The notes beneath the pieces were generated by a model, which worked only from the letters and a program-made list of their open reading frames with translations, was not told the DNA's origin and searched no databases. Below, one piece after another: positions 22,521 to 33,157 of a stretch of 64,000 nucleotides of DNA. The DNA is taken from contig NC_089492.1 of assembly GCF_036850765.1 (NCBI RefSeq), positions 296,803,090 through 296,867,089 of the forward strand. The letters are read 5' to 3'. Both the position numbers and the translations under genes were made by a program. How positions within the stretch are numbered: the stretch's first letter is position 1; each line of letters opens with the position of its first letter. Origin of the DNA: Saccopteryx bilineata. Taxonomy: Eukaryota; Chordata; Mammalia; Chiroptera; Emballonuridae.

Positions 22521-22796
22521 ATGGAACTAACAATGCAAGGGCATAAATTTAAAGGACTTTTAGATACTGGAGCTGATGTATCTGTTATTACTAAGCTACA
22601 TTGGCCTCCTTCCTGGCCCACTCATGCAGCAGCCACAGAATTACAAGGTATTTGTAATTACTTTGTTGAGCAAAGTAAATCCCCTCAACAAAGTTCTAGT
22701 TTTTTACAATGGGAAGATAAAGAAAGTCATTCTGGATTTTTCAGCCTTATGTGCTCCCTGGATTGCCAGTTAATTTGTGGAGTGGAAATGTTTTGA
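22521..22796 (+). pseudogene. ERV2 protease remnant
   Basis: The frame contains KGLLDTGADVSVI with the catalytic Asp-Thr-Gly (22557-22577) and then HWPPSWP, a class II pattern. The frame ends at 22796 without joining to polymerase. Confidence 0.75.
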
Positions 22797-24300
22797 TAAA
22801 TATGGGGGCATTGCTTGTCAGTCCTAATAGTTTAATCAGTACTCAGATGCTTGATCAGGGATTTTTGCCCACTAAGGTGTTAGAAAAAGAACAGTGGGGA
22901 ATTCTAACCCCCTAGAAGTGGCACCCAATACCAGAAGGTGTGGATTAGGATATCAAAATTTAGCATAGGAGTCTTGGTAGCTCCTGCTACCCCAATAATG
23001 CATTGTGCAGACCCAATTACTTGGAAATCAGATAAACCTGTATGAGTAGACCAATGGCCCCTTTCTCAGGAGAAACTTAAGGCAGCTGCTCAATTGGTAC
23101 AAGAGCAGTTATAACTTGGGCACATTGAACCATCTAATATTCCATGGAATACACCTATATTTCTCATTAAAAAGAAATCAGAAACTGTTAGAAGACATGA
23201 ATTGGCTTAGACCTTTCTTTAAATTAACTACTGGAGAACTGAAGCTGCTTTTTGATATTCTTAGAGGCTCAACTGAACCAGCTTCTCCTTGGCTACTTAC
23301 ATTTGCGGGATAACAAGCTTTAAAGCTTGTAGAAAAAGCCTTGCAACAAGCACAACTAAAATGCATAAATCCTGAAGAACGTCCTTCAAGTTACACTCCA
23401 ATGGACTATTGTTTCAAGCTTCATATCCTATTGAATGGATTTATTTAGCTGTTCTCCATATTTTTATCTTGTCACCTCCTTGATTAGCAAGGGGTATAGA
23501 CGACCCTTACAGCTTATAGGTTTTGAGCCTCAAAATTATAGTTGTTTCTTTTTTCAAAGGATGAACAACAATGTCTCTGGGAAACTTCCACTAAATAGCA
23601 AATTGCTTTTGCAAATTTTACAGGCCAAATTGGTTCTCATTATTTACTTATGGTTGTTTCCACTATAGAGACTACTATCTTAGAGACAACTGCTGATGAA
23701 TTATTTCAGCAATTTCTCCTTCGTCAAAGACTTGTACATTAACATAGAGCTCCATGTTTTATAGGACATACTCGAGCTCACTCCATGCTCCCTGGAGCTT
23801 TAGCACAAGGGAATGCCCTTGTTGGTCAAGCTACCCAAAAGAAAATTATTTGGAGCAACCATGACAGATTGAGCAATTCAGTCTCATACTATTCATCACC
23901 AGAATGCTACAGCCCTGTGTAAACAGTTTCAACTTTCTCGGGAAGCAGCATGGCAGATTGGTAAATCCTGTCCTAGGTGTCCTATACTACAATCTGTCTC
24001 TCCATTTGGAGTTAACCCTCAAGGACTCCTACCAGGACAACTTTGCAAATGGATGTTACTCATACACCTTCAATTGGCAAACAGTCCATTACAGTGGATA
24101 CTTATTCTGGATTTATAGTAGCCTCTACTAGAACAGGAGAGGCTGCTATGCATGTTATAGCTCATTGTCTATATGCATTTTCTATTATTGGACTTTCTGA
24201 TGTGATTAAAGCTGACAATGCTCCTAAATATGTAGCAAAAGCACTTACTGTATTTTTTCAAACCTTTCAAATTATGGATATTTCTTAAAATCTTTAAATC
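22797..24300 (+). pseudogene. ERV2 pol remnant (RT thumb, integrase)
   Basis: Reverse-transcriptase start text is seen in scattered frames (around 23100-23170). The catalytic palm is missing. A thumb/connection-like segment follows (near 23265-23420, [11 protein letters not shown]). Integrase is represented by a degraded zinc-binding part near 23860-23950 and a readable core at 24043-24288 (QMDVTHTP, VDTYSGFIVAS, VIKADNAP). The third acidic residue region is not recognisable. Stops and frame changes throughout. Confidence 0.7.
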
Positions 24301-24589
24301 AAGGTATTATTAAAGTGTACTCAGCAAATATTTAAGGTCAATTTAAAAAAATATAAAAGGGGGAGTCATATCCTGGAATTCCTGCGAATCTACCTTATCT
24401 TTAAAAAAAATTTTTTTTGACTGCTGATGAAGAGGAGACACCAAATCTTTTTCTCCTGCAAACCTCTACCCTCTTTTATTTGATCCAGCTAATAACACTG
24501 TTTTGTCTTTTTCCAAAAAGCTCCAGATATATGGAAAAGGTTTATATAGGCAGATAGGAATTCCTTAAACCCCTCAGTGAGATCTTCTG

Positions 24590-25200
24590 AGCATGGCTTT
24601 TAAGGTACCAAGAGGCAGAAAAAGCCCAAAAGAGATCAGGTGAAATACTAGCTCTTGGGATACACACTCAAAAGGCTCCAATGCCCCAACAGGGCCACAT
24701 AGGATTCCATCGGGGTTCTGCTTCAATAGTGGAAAGGATGATCATTTAAACCAATGCCTGCCAGGCTTACATGCCTTTGCTGTGAGGAAGAAGGGACACT
24801 GGAAGGTAGGCTTCCCCTTCGCTCCTCTAAGGGAGGGTTCAGTCTCTTCCAGCCCTGCTCCAGCCACCTGTGACCTAACCTTGCCCAGAAGGCTGGGATT
24901 TGCCACTGAAGGCTGAAGGTGCCCAGGACTTTTGGCCCCATCTACGACACTGTGGACAAGCCTAGGGTATTTCTTCCAAGTAGCAGGTAAACTGATCTCA
25001 TTTACACAAGGGCCACTTAACTATGTCTTGCCTGAATAGTCAGGTTTTTAATTCTTCCCTTGAAGATCTCTGTTGTGGGTGTTGATAGTCCTATTTTCTA
25101 ATGCTTTGTTTAATATAAATATATAGTTTTTCTTTATTTCTTTTGTCTCAATGCCCCATTCATATTTTAGGCTGGGACCTACTCCTAATTTAGAGCTACT
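24590..25200 (+). pseudogene. Class I-like gag-pro segment inside ERV2
   Basis: In the position expected for env there are capsid-end text LLSMAFKVPRGRKSPKEIR, a degenerate knuckle CFNSGKDDHLNQC (24719-24757; second Cys changed to Ser, one residue short), KGHWKV, and then QVAGKLISF...NYVLPE (about 24967-25040). The last closely resembles the ERV1 protease lead-in QVAGKSISF, but the Asp-Thr-Gly site is lost. The order and orientation match ERV1 gag-pro. Confidence 0.55.
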
Positions 25201-25835
25201 TTTTTCCTTTTTTGCCAAATTACAAATTTACCTCTGCCACCCAGCTTAGTGTATCCCAAGGTTCTCATTATCACCCCATGGCTGTAAAGCTCCAGTATAA
25301 GCCCCCCTGGTTTCATCTTTCCAGTTTAAAGAAAACGGAAGCTCTGTCTTCATGCATGCTGTGGATGGCTTTTCCAGTCTACCTGGGTCATTACCCGCTA
25401 GAAGCAGAGGTCTTTGGGACTTTGATGCTAGCTGCAGAGTGTGGAAGTGTGACAGCAATTCCAGTGCCATGTGGACTTTTCCTGGATATGTTTCCTGGAG
25501 TCCTGCTCCTGTGACAGCTCCTAATGGACTGAACTGGGGTTGGGTTGCATTTGCAGAAATTTGGAATGGTGTTGGTGCCAACTTGGACTTGGTGAACATG
25601 TTAAGGACACTATTCTTTTATGGATTCTTGTTGTACTGGCCAAGAGTTTGCTTAAAGGCTTTAAACACTGTAATGTATTAGAATTTTGTTTGGGTATCTG
25701 TTAGCATTGACTATACTAATTTTTTGTTTGTTTTGTATTTTATTAGTCTGTCTCCAAATTAGAATCTGGGAAACTAAAAAAATCAGATAAGTGCAAATCT
25801 CAGTACACAAATTAAAAATTTAAAAAAGGGGGATA
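25201..25835 (+). other. ERV2 3' internal region and polypurine tract
   Basis: Open frames at 25212-25514 and 25352-25681 show no motif that I can assign to env. The polypurine tract AAAAAAGGGGGA lies at about 25822-25833, directly before the 3' LTR. Confidence 0.55.
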
Positions 25836-26604
25836 TGTTGCGGACTTTAAATGGCAAAAAGCATTGTTAGATTCGAGGCTTAGCAAAAGGCTAAGTTCTC
25901 CCCCCCTTCACCTCCATATTGGCTATGATGCTGAGTATTTGCAGCCACTCTACTGCTTCCTTGGGTTGCTGGAAGCAATATACATGCCTTTCCTCTGACT
26001 CTTTGTTTGTTTCAGATGTTGGTAGATTTCACTAATGTATCCTGTTTTATGTCTTGGGAGAGTTCCTGTCTTAGCCTTGGATGTGCAACTTTGTATCAGG
26101 GTCCTTTATTTGCATATGGCTACATAATAAAGCAAACTGGGGCTATGGGGCACTTGGATACAGCCAGGCATTTTGAAGAGTCCTCCCAGTCCCATCGTTG
26201 TTTTTTGTTTTTTTTTTACAGAGGCAGAGATAGACAGGGACAGACAGACAGGAATGGAGAGAGATGAGAAGCATCAATCATCAGTTTCTCGTTGCGCACT
26301 GCGGCTTCTTAGTTGTTCATTGATTGCTTTCTCACACGTGCCTTGAGACCGTGGGCCTTCAGCAGACCGAGTAACCCTTTGCTGGAGCCAGCGACCTTGG
26401 GTCCAAGCTGGTGAGCTCTTTGCTCAAGCCAGATAAGCCCGCGCTCAAGCTGGCGACCTCGGAGTCTTGAACCTGGGTCCTTCCGCATCCCAGTCCGATG
26501 CTCTATCTACTGCGCCACCACCTGGTCAGGCCCACTGTTTTTGTTTTGATAAGTGTGTTTCCTTAATTCTGCACCGTTATTAGGAGCCGTGCTGGTCCAT
26601 GGCA
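25836..26604 (+). repeat. ERV2 3' LTR with SINE insertion
   Basis: It starts TGTTGCGG and ends CATGGCA. It contains a family D SINE at about 26210-26530; without it the length is close to that of the 5' LTR. The right flank is TCTTAC. Confidence 0.9.
26210..26530 (-). mobile_element. tRNA-derived SINE, family D
   Basis: The minus strand starts GCCTGACCAGGTGGTGGCGC with a B-box-like GGTTCAAGACTCC. It contains repeated GCTTGAGC/GACC units and ends in a pyrimidine block plus an A-rich tail. It is flanked by copies of the LTR sequence CCCATCGTTTTTGTTTT (target duplication, slightly altered). Confidence 0.85.
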
Positions 26605-26822
26605 TCTTACAGAGAGCCATTTTCCCTTCTTTTACCTGCCTCTTATTTGCTCCTAGGTATCCGGGGGTGTCCTCAGTCTATGAGTCAGGACCCTGGAACC
26701 TGGGCAGGTGTCTGGCAGGCTGCAAACACACTGGAAACCATGAGCTTAAATGAGTTTTTAAAAATACTTAATGAGCAATGTATTAATTTATGTCTAAGTG
26801 ATGTTTAAGATGCCAAGATTTG
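26605..26822 (-). repeat. Inverted duplication arm 2, right part
   Basis: It begins with the right ERV2 target duplication. It is the reverse complement of about 3320-3541, including CTATGAGTCAGGACCCTGGA. It ends at GCCAAGATTTGGA, where an L1 tail begins. Confidence 0.85.
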
Positions 26823-27440
26823 GAAAATTAAATTGAACAGGGTAACATTGATCAACAAGTGTACATAGATTTCTGGTGAACATTACTTTATAATCTGAAC
26901 AGTTGACTATGTTGTATCTCTATCACCCAAAGTCAATTCATTTTCTGTCACCTTACATTTGTCCTTCTTTACACCCTTCCCCAATGATCCTTCCCCTCCC
27001 TTATATCTCCCACCCCTGGATGAGAGAAAGAAATAAAAGGTATTCAAATCAGAAAAGAAGATTTCACTTTTTGCAGATAACATGATTCTGTACATAGAAA
27101 ACCTCAAAGACTCCATAGAAAGACTAATAGAAACAATAAACCAATACAGCAAAGTCACAGAATACAAAAGCAATATACTGTACAGAAGTCTATTGCTTTT
27201 ATATATGCCAAAAATGAAACTTCAAAATAGGAACTCAGAAAAATAATCACTTTTTCAGTTGCAATACAAGAGATAAAATACTTGGGAATAAATTTAACAA
27301 TGAATGTAAAGTATCTATATACTGAGAACTACAAAGCATTATTAAAGGAAATTGAAAAAGAAGCAATGAAAGGGAAAAATATTCCAGGGATTGGAAGAAT
27401 TAACATAGTTAAAATAACCATATTACCCAAAACTGCACAA
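26820..27440 (-). mobile_element. L1 insertion with inverted 5' part
   Basis: An antisense L1 3' end (26820-27020) directly abuts sense-strand ORF2 reverse-transcriptase sequence (27021-27440; FADNMILYIENLKDS-like text at about 27068). This head-to-head structure is what twin-primed L1 insertions look like. Frames are broken. Confidence 0.7.
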
Positions 27441-27532
27441 TCTGCATTTTCACCAACAGTTCACAAAGGTTTTTGTCTACACCTTTGCAAAGGAATACTT
27501 GTTTGTTGATAGCCATCTGACAGGTATTAGGT
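27440..27532 (-). mobile_element. Older L1 ORF2-end fragment (left of MITE)
   Basis: Antisense L1 text (CATTTTCACCAACAGTTCAC) continues after the hAT element at 35645. Confidence 0.7.
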
Positions 27533-28004
27533 CAGGGGTTGGGAACCTTTTTGGCTGAGAGAGCCATGAATGCCAGTTATTTAATTCCCTGAGAGTCATA
27601 CAATGACCCATGAATATTATGCATTATTCAATAAAAATTTGGTGTTGTCCCAGAAGACAGCTGTGATTGGCTCCAGCCACCTGCAACCATGAACATGAGC
27701 GATAAGAAATGAATGGATTGTAATATATGAGAATGTTTTATATTTTTAATGTTATTTTTTTTTAAATAATTTTATTTTTTTAATGGGGTGACATCAATAA
27801 ATCAGGATACATATATTCAAAGATAACAAGACCAGGGTATCTTGTCGTTCAATTATGATGCATACCCGTCACCCAAAGTCAGATTGTCCTCTGTCACCTT
27901 CTATCTTGTTTTCTTTGTGCCCCTCCCCCTCCCCCTTTCCCTCTCCCATTCCCCCCTCCCCCCCGTAACCACCACACTCTTATCAATGTCTCTTAGTTTC
28001 ACTT

Positions 28005-31000
28005 TTATGTCCCACCTACGTATGGAATAATGCAGTTCCTGGTTTTTTCTGATTTACTTATTTCGCTTCGTATCATGTTATCTAGATCCCACCATTTTGC
28101 TGTAAATGTTCCAATGTCATCATTTCTTATGGCTGAGTAGTATTCCATAGTGTATATGTGCCACATCTTCTTTATCCAGTCATCTATTGACGGGCATTTT
28201 GGTTGTTTCCATGTCCTGGCCACTGTGAACAATGCTGCAATAAACATGGGGCTGCATGTGTCTTTACGTATCAATGTTTCTGAGTTTTTGGGGTATATAC
28301 CCAGTAGAGGGATTGCTGGGTCATAAGGTAGTTCTATTTTCAGTGTTTTGAGGAACCACCATACTTTCTTCCATAATGGTTGTACTACTTTACATTCCCA
28401 CCAACAGTGTATGAGGGTTCCTTTTTCTCCACAGCCTCTCCAACATTTGCTATTACCTGTCTTGCTAATAATAGCTAATCGAACAGGTGTGAGGTGGTAT
28501 CTCATTGCCGTTTTGATTTGCATTTCTCTAATAGCTAAAAAAAATGAGCATCTTTTCATATATCTGTTGGCCATTTGTATTTCTTCCTGGGAGAAGTGTC
28601 TGTTCATATCCTCTTCCCATTTTTTTATGGGATTGTTTGTTTGTTTGTTGTTGAGTTTTATGAGTTGTTTGTATATTTTGGATATTAGGCCCTTATCTGA
28701 GCTGTTGTTTGAAAATATCATTTCCCATTTAGTTGGCTTTCTGTTTATTTTGTTATCAGTTTCTCTTGCTCAGCAAAAACTTCTTAGTCTGATGTAGTCC
28801 CATTCATTAATTTTTGCTTTCACTTCTCTTGCCATTGGAGTCAAATTCATAAAATGCTCTTTAAAACCCAGGTCCATGAGTTGAGTATCTATGTCTTCTT
28901 CTATGTACTTAATTGTTTCCGGTCTTATGTTTAGATCTTTGATCCATTTTGAGTTAATTTTAGTACAGAGGGACAAACTGTAGTCCAGTTTCATTCTTTT
29001 GCATGTGGCTTTCCAGTTTTCCCAGCACCATTTATTGAAGAGGCTTTCTTTTCTCCATTGTGTGTTGTTGGCCCCTTTATCAAAAATTATTTGACTATAT
29101 ATATGTGGTTTTATTTCTGGACTTTCTATTCTGTTCCATTGGTCTGAGTGTCTATTTTTCTGCCAATACCATGCTGTTTTGATTGTCGTGGCCCTATAAT
29201 AGAGTTTGAAGTCCGGTATTGTAATGCCCCCAGCTTCATTCTTTTTCTCTAGGATTGCTTTGGCTATTCGGGGTTTTTTATAGTTCCATATAAATCTGAT
29301 GATTTTTTGCTCTATTTCTTTAAAAAACGTCATTGGAAGTTTGATGGGAATTGCATTGAATTTGTATATTGCTTTGGGTAATATAGCCATCTTGATTATA
29401 TTTATTCTTCCTAGCCAAGAACAAGGTATATTCTTCCATCTCATTATATCTTTTTCAATTTCCCTTAACAATGGTTTATAGTTTTCATTATATAAGTCCT
29501 TTACATTCTTTGTTATGTTTATTCCTAAGTATTTTATTTTTTTTGTTGCAATCGTGAAGGGGATTATTCTTTTGAGTTCCTTCTCAGTTGTTTCATTGTT
29601 GGCATATAGAAAGGCTATTGACTTCTGTATGTTAATTTTGTATCCTGCGACCTTACTGTATTGGCTTATTGTTTCTAGTAGTCTTTTTGTGGATTCTTTG
29701 GGGTTTTCGATGTATAGGATCATATCATCTGCAAAAAGTGATACCTTTACTTCTTCTTTTCCGATATGGATGCCTTTTATTTCTTTGTCTTGTCTGATTG
29801 CTGTGGCAAGAACCTCTAGTACCACATTAAATAAGAGTGGAGAGAGTGGACAACCCTGTCTTGTTCCTGATTTAAGGGGGAAAGCCTTCAGTTTAGTGCC
29901 ATTTAATATGATGTTAGCTGATGGTTTATCATATATGGCCTTTATCATGTTGAGATATTTTCCTTCTATACCCATTTTGTTGAGAGTCTTAAACATAAAA
30001 TTGTGTTGTATTTTATTGAAAGCCTTTTCTGCATCTATTGATAAGATCATGTGGTTTTTGTTCTTTGTTTTGTTGATATGGTGTATTACGTTAACCGTTT
30101 TACGTATGTTGAACCATCCTTGAGATTCTGGGATGAATCCCACTTGATCATGATGTATTATTTTTTTAATATGTTGTTGTATTCGATTTGCTAGTATTTT
30201 GTTTAGTATTTTAGCATCTGTATTCATTAGAGATATTGGTCTGTAGTTTTCTTTTTTTGTGCCATCCTTGCCTGGTTTTGGGATGAGGGTTATGTTGGCC
30301 TCATAAAATGTGTTTGGAAGTATTGCTTCTTCTTCAATTTTTTGGAAGACTTTGAGTAGAATAGGAACCAAGTCTTCTTTGAATGTTTGATAAAATTCGC
30401 TGGTATAGCCGTCAGGGCCTGGACTTTTATTTTTGGGGAGGTTTTTAATGGTTTTTTCTATTTCTTCTCTACTGATAGGTCTGTTTAGGCTTTCTGCTTC
30501 TTCTTGACTCAGTCTAGGAAGGTTGTATTGTTCTAGGAATTTATCCATTTCTTCTAGGTTGTTGAATTTAGTGGCATAAAGTTTTTCATAGTATTCTACA
30601 ATAATTCTCTGTATATCTACGGTGTCCGTGGTGATTTCTCCTCTTTCATTTTGGATTTTGTTTATATGAGTTCTTTCTCTTTTTTCCTTGGTAAGTCTTG
30701 CCAAGGGTTTGTCAATTTTATTGATCTTTTCAAAGAACCAGCTCCTTGTTCTATTAATTTTTTTCTATAGTTTTTCTGTTCTCTAATTCATTTATTTCTG
30801 CTCTGATTTTTATTATCTCCTTTCTTCGGCTGGTTTTGGGTTGTCTTTGTTCTTCTTTTTCTAGTTCCTTAAGGTGGGAAGTTAAGTGGTTCACTTGGGC
30901 TCTCTCTTGTTTGTTCATATATGCCTGAAGTGATATGAACTTCCCCCTTATCACTGCTTTTGCTGCATCCCATAGATTCTGATATGTCGTATTGTCATTT

Positions 31001-31834
31001 TCATTAGTCTGTATAAATCTTTTGATCTCTGCACTTATTTCTTCTTTGACCCATTCATTTTTTAAAAGTATGTTGTTTAGTTTCCACATTTTTGTGAGAT
31101 TTTTTTCCTCTTTTTTGCAGTTGAATTCTATTTTCAAGGCTTTATGATCAGAAAATATGCTTGGTACAACTTCAATTTTTCTGAATTTGCTGATGTTGTT
31201 TTTGTGGCCCAACATATGGTCAATTCTTGAGAATGATCCATGTACACTGGAGAAAAATGTATACTCAGTCACTTTGGGATGAAATGTCCTGTAGATGTCT
31301 ATCATATCCAGGTGCTCTAGTGTTTTGTTTAAGGCCACTATGTCTTTGTTGATTCTCTGTTTGGATGACCGATCTAGAGCCGTCAGCGGTGTATTGAGGT
31401 CTCCAAGTATGATTGTATTTTTGTCAGTTTTTGTTTTAAGGTCAATAAGTAGCTGTCTTATATATTTTGGTGCTCCTTGGTTTGGTGCATATATATTAAG
31501 AATTGTTATGTCTTCTTGATTCAGTGTCCCCTTAGCCATTATGAAATGGCCATTTTTATCTCTGAGTACTTTTCCTGTCTTGTAGTCAGCATTATCCGAT
31601 ATGAGTATTGCTACATCTGCTTTTTTTTTGGATGTTATTTGCTTGGAGTATTGTTTTCCAGCCTTTCACTTTGAATTTGTTTTTATCCTTGTTACTTAGA
31701 TGAGTTTCCTGTAGGCAGCATATAGTTGGATTTTCTTTTTTAATCCATTCTGCTACTCTGTGCCTTTTTATTGGTGAGTTTAATCTGTTTACATTTAGTG
31801 TAATTATTGATACTTGTGAGTTCCCTATTGCCAT
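28005..31834 (-). pseudogene. L1 copy B ORF2 (endonuclease-reverse transcriptase)
   Basis: It encodes the L1 endonuclease/reverse transcriptase that nicks target DNA and primes cDNA synthesis. The span of 3830 nt equals 1276 codons plus two extra bases. Endonuclease landmarks are [37 protein letters not shown] and [10 protein letters not shown]. The RT active site is [12 protein letters not shown] (near 29725). The C-terminal knuckle is [14 protein letters not shown]. Defects: an extra A in an A9 run near 31625, an extra A in an A7 run near 30762, and a TGA after RLRSFC near 28766 where copy A has Leu. Otherwise full length. Confidence 0.92.
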
Positions 31835-32064
31835 TTTATATCTTGCTTTCTGTTAGTTTTGTGTTTTGTTTGATCCTTCTCTTTTGTTTTTCTATCTTTT
31901 GTTTTTATTTGGTTGTATTCCATACATCTTTCCTCTGTTGCTATCTTTTTTATCTCATGTGCTTCTGTGGTGGTTTTTTCAATGGTGGTTACCTTTGAGT
32001 AATGAAAAGGGTCCCTACCCTGTTCATTGTAGCAAACTATTTTGTGAGTACTTTTGCACTCCAT
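31825..32064 (-). CDS. Small inter-ORF frame overlapping the ORF2 start
   Basis: A 79-codon Lys/Thr-rich frame (MECKSTHKIVCYNEQG...NRKQDIKWQ) fills most of the ORF1-ORF2 spacer. It ends in TAG within ATGGCAATAG, so its stop overlaps the first codons of ORF2. A comparable frame with the same ending IKWQ and the same overlap occurs in copy D (57366-57572). In copy C the corresponding sequence (about 61920-62119) is recognisable but broken. Function unknown; it may only reflect conserved spacer DNA. Confidence 0.35.
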   Translation of the reverse strand: MECKSTHKIVCYNEQGRDPFHYSKVTTIEKTTTEAHEIKKIATEERCMEYNQIKTKDRKTKEKDQTKHKTNRKQDIKWQ

Positions 32065-32125
32065 CGTCCTTTGCTACTGTTAATCTCCATCTTCTCCCCC
32101 TCTTTCTTTTTGTTGTTGTCACAGT

Positions 32126-33157
32126 TTAAATTTGGTTGTATTGTGTTCTTCTTGCAGCTTTTACTTGTGGCTCTGTTTTTTTTTTGTTCTTTGTATCTGA
32201 TTGGAGAACCCCCTTTAGTAATTCCTGGAGTGGGGGTTTTCTGATGATAAATTCCCTCATCTTTTCTGTATCTGTGAATGTTTTTATTTCTCCTTCATAT
32301 TTGAAGGATAGCTTTGATGGGTATAGTATTCGTGGCTGAAAGTTTCTCTCTTTCAGGACTTTAAATATTGGGGTCCACTCTCTTCTAGCTTGTAGAGTTT
32401 CTGCTGAGAAATCTGATGATAATCTAATGGGCCTTCCTTTATATGTTGTATTCTTCTTTTCCCTGGCTGCCTTGAGAAATTTTTCTTTGCTGTTGGTTTG
32501 TGTCAATTTCATTATGATATGCCTTGGGGTAGGTTTGTTGGGGTTAAGAAAACTCGGTGTTCTGTTTGCTTCTTGAATTTGAGGCTTTAGTTCTTTCCAC
32601 AGGCTTGGGAAGTTCTCATCTATTATTTGTTTGAGTATGTTCTCCATTCCATTTTCTCTCTCTTCTCCCTCTGATATACCTATTATTCTTATGTTATTCT
32701 TTTTGATGGAGTCAGATAATTCTTGTAGGGCTATCTCATTTTTTTAAATTTTTGAGTCTCTTTCTTCTTCTCTCTGTTGTGCCTCAAGTTGCTTGTCTTC
32801 TATTTCACTAATCCTCTCTTCTATCTGACCTGTTCTATTAGCTAAGCTTGTTACTTCGTTTTTCAGCTCGTGAATTGAGTTTTTCATCTCTGTTTGATTT
32901 GTTTTTATAGTTTCAATTTCTTTGGACATATATTCTTTGTGTTCATTGAGTTGTTTTCTGAGCTCCCTAAATTGCCTTTCTGTGTTTTCTTGTATATCTT
33001 GGAGGATTTTTAGGATTTCTATCTTGAATTCTCTGTCATTTAGCTCCAAGGTTTCCAATATATTAAATTTTTTCTCCATAGATTTTTCCTCATCTAGCTG
33101 TGTTACCTCTCTTTCTTTTGTATCCATGATATTCGATTTTCTCTTCCTTAATGGCAT
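32126..33157 (-). pseudogene. L1 copy B ORF1 (RNA-binding protein)
   Basis: ORF1p coats L1 RNA as a trimer. The frame spans 344 codons, close to the usual 330-380. The N-terminal half (MPLRKRKSNIMDTKE...) has the heptad pattern of a coiled coil (LETLELNDREFKIEILKIL onward). The C-terminal half contains the RRM/CTD with PRHIIMKL and IRLSSDFSAETLQARREW. A single in-frame TAA after RDSKI (near 32744) splits it. Both halves stay in the same frame, so this is one nonsense change. Confidence 0.9.

Larger units (their letters stand above)
20524..26604 (+). mobile_element. Class II (betaretrovirus-like) provirus ERV2, mosaic
   Basis: The provirus is bounded by LTRs starting TGTT and ending GGCA and flanked by a perfect 6-bp duplication TCTTAC (20518-20523, 26605-26610). 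A Lys-type primer site, an LLDTGAD protease, thumb/integrase remnants and a polypurine tract AAAAAAGGGGGA place it in class II. Gag, RT core and env are heavily reduced. A segment between integrase and the polypurine tract looks class I (capsid end, knuckle, second protease). All frames are broken. A SINE sits in the 3' LTR. Confidence 0.9.

Noticed and set aside
25352..25681. Open frames in the 3' part of ERV2 as env
   Set aside because: No fusion peptide, CX6CC motif or membrane anchor is recognised, so it is left unassigned.
29515..30123. 202-codon plus-strand ORF
   Set aside because: It is the antisense shadow of L1 copy B ORF2.
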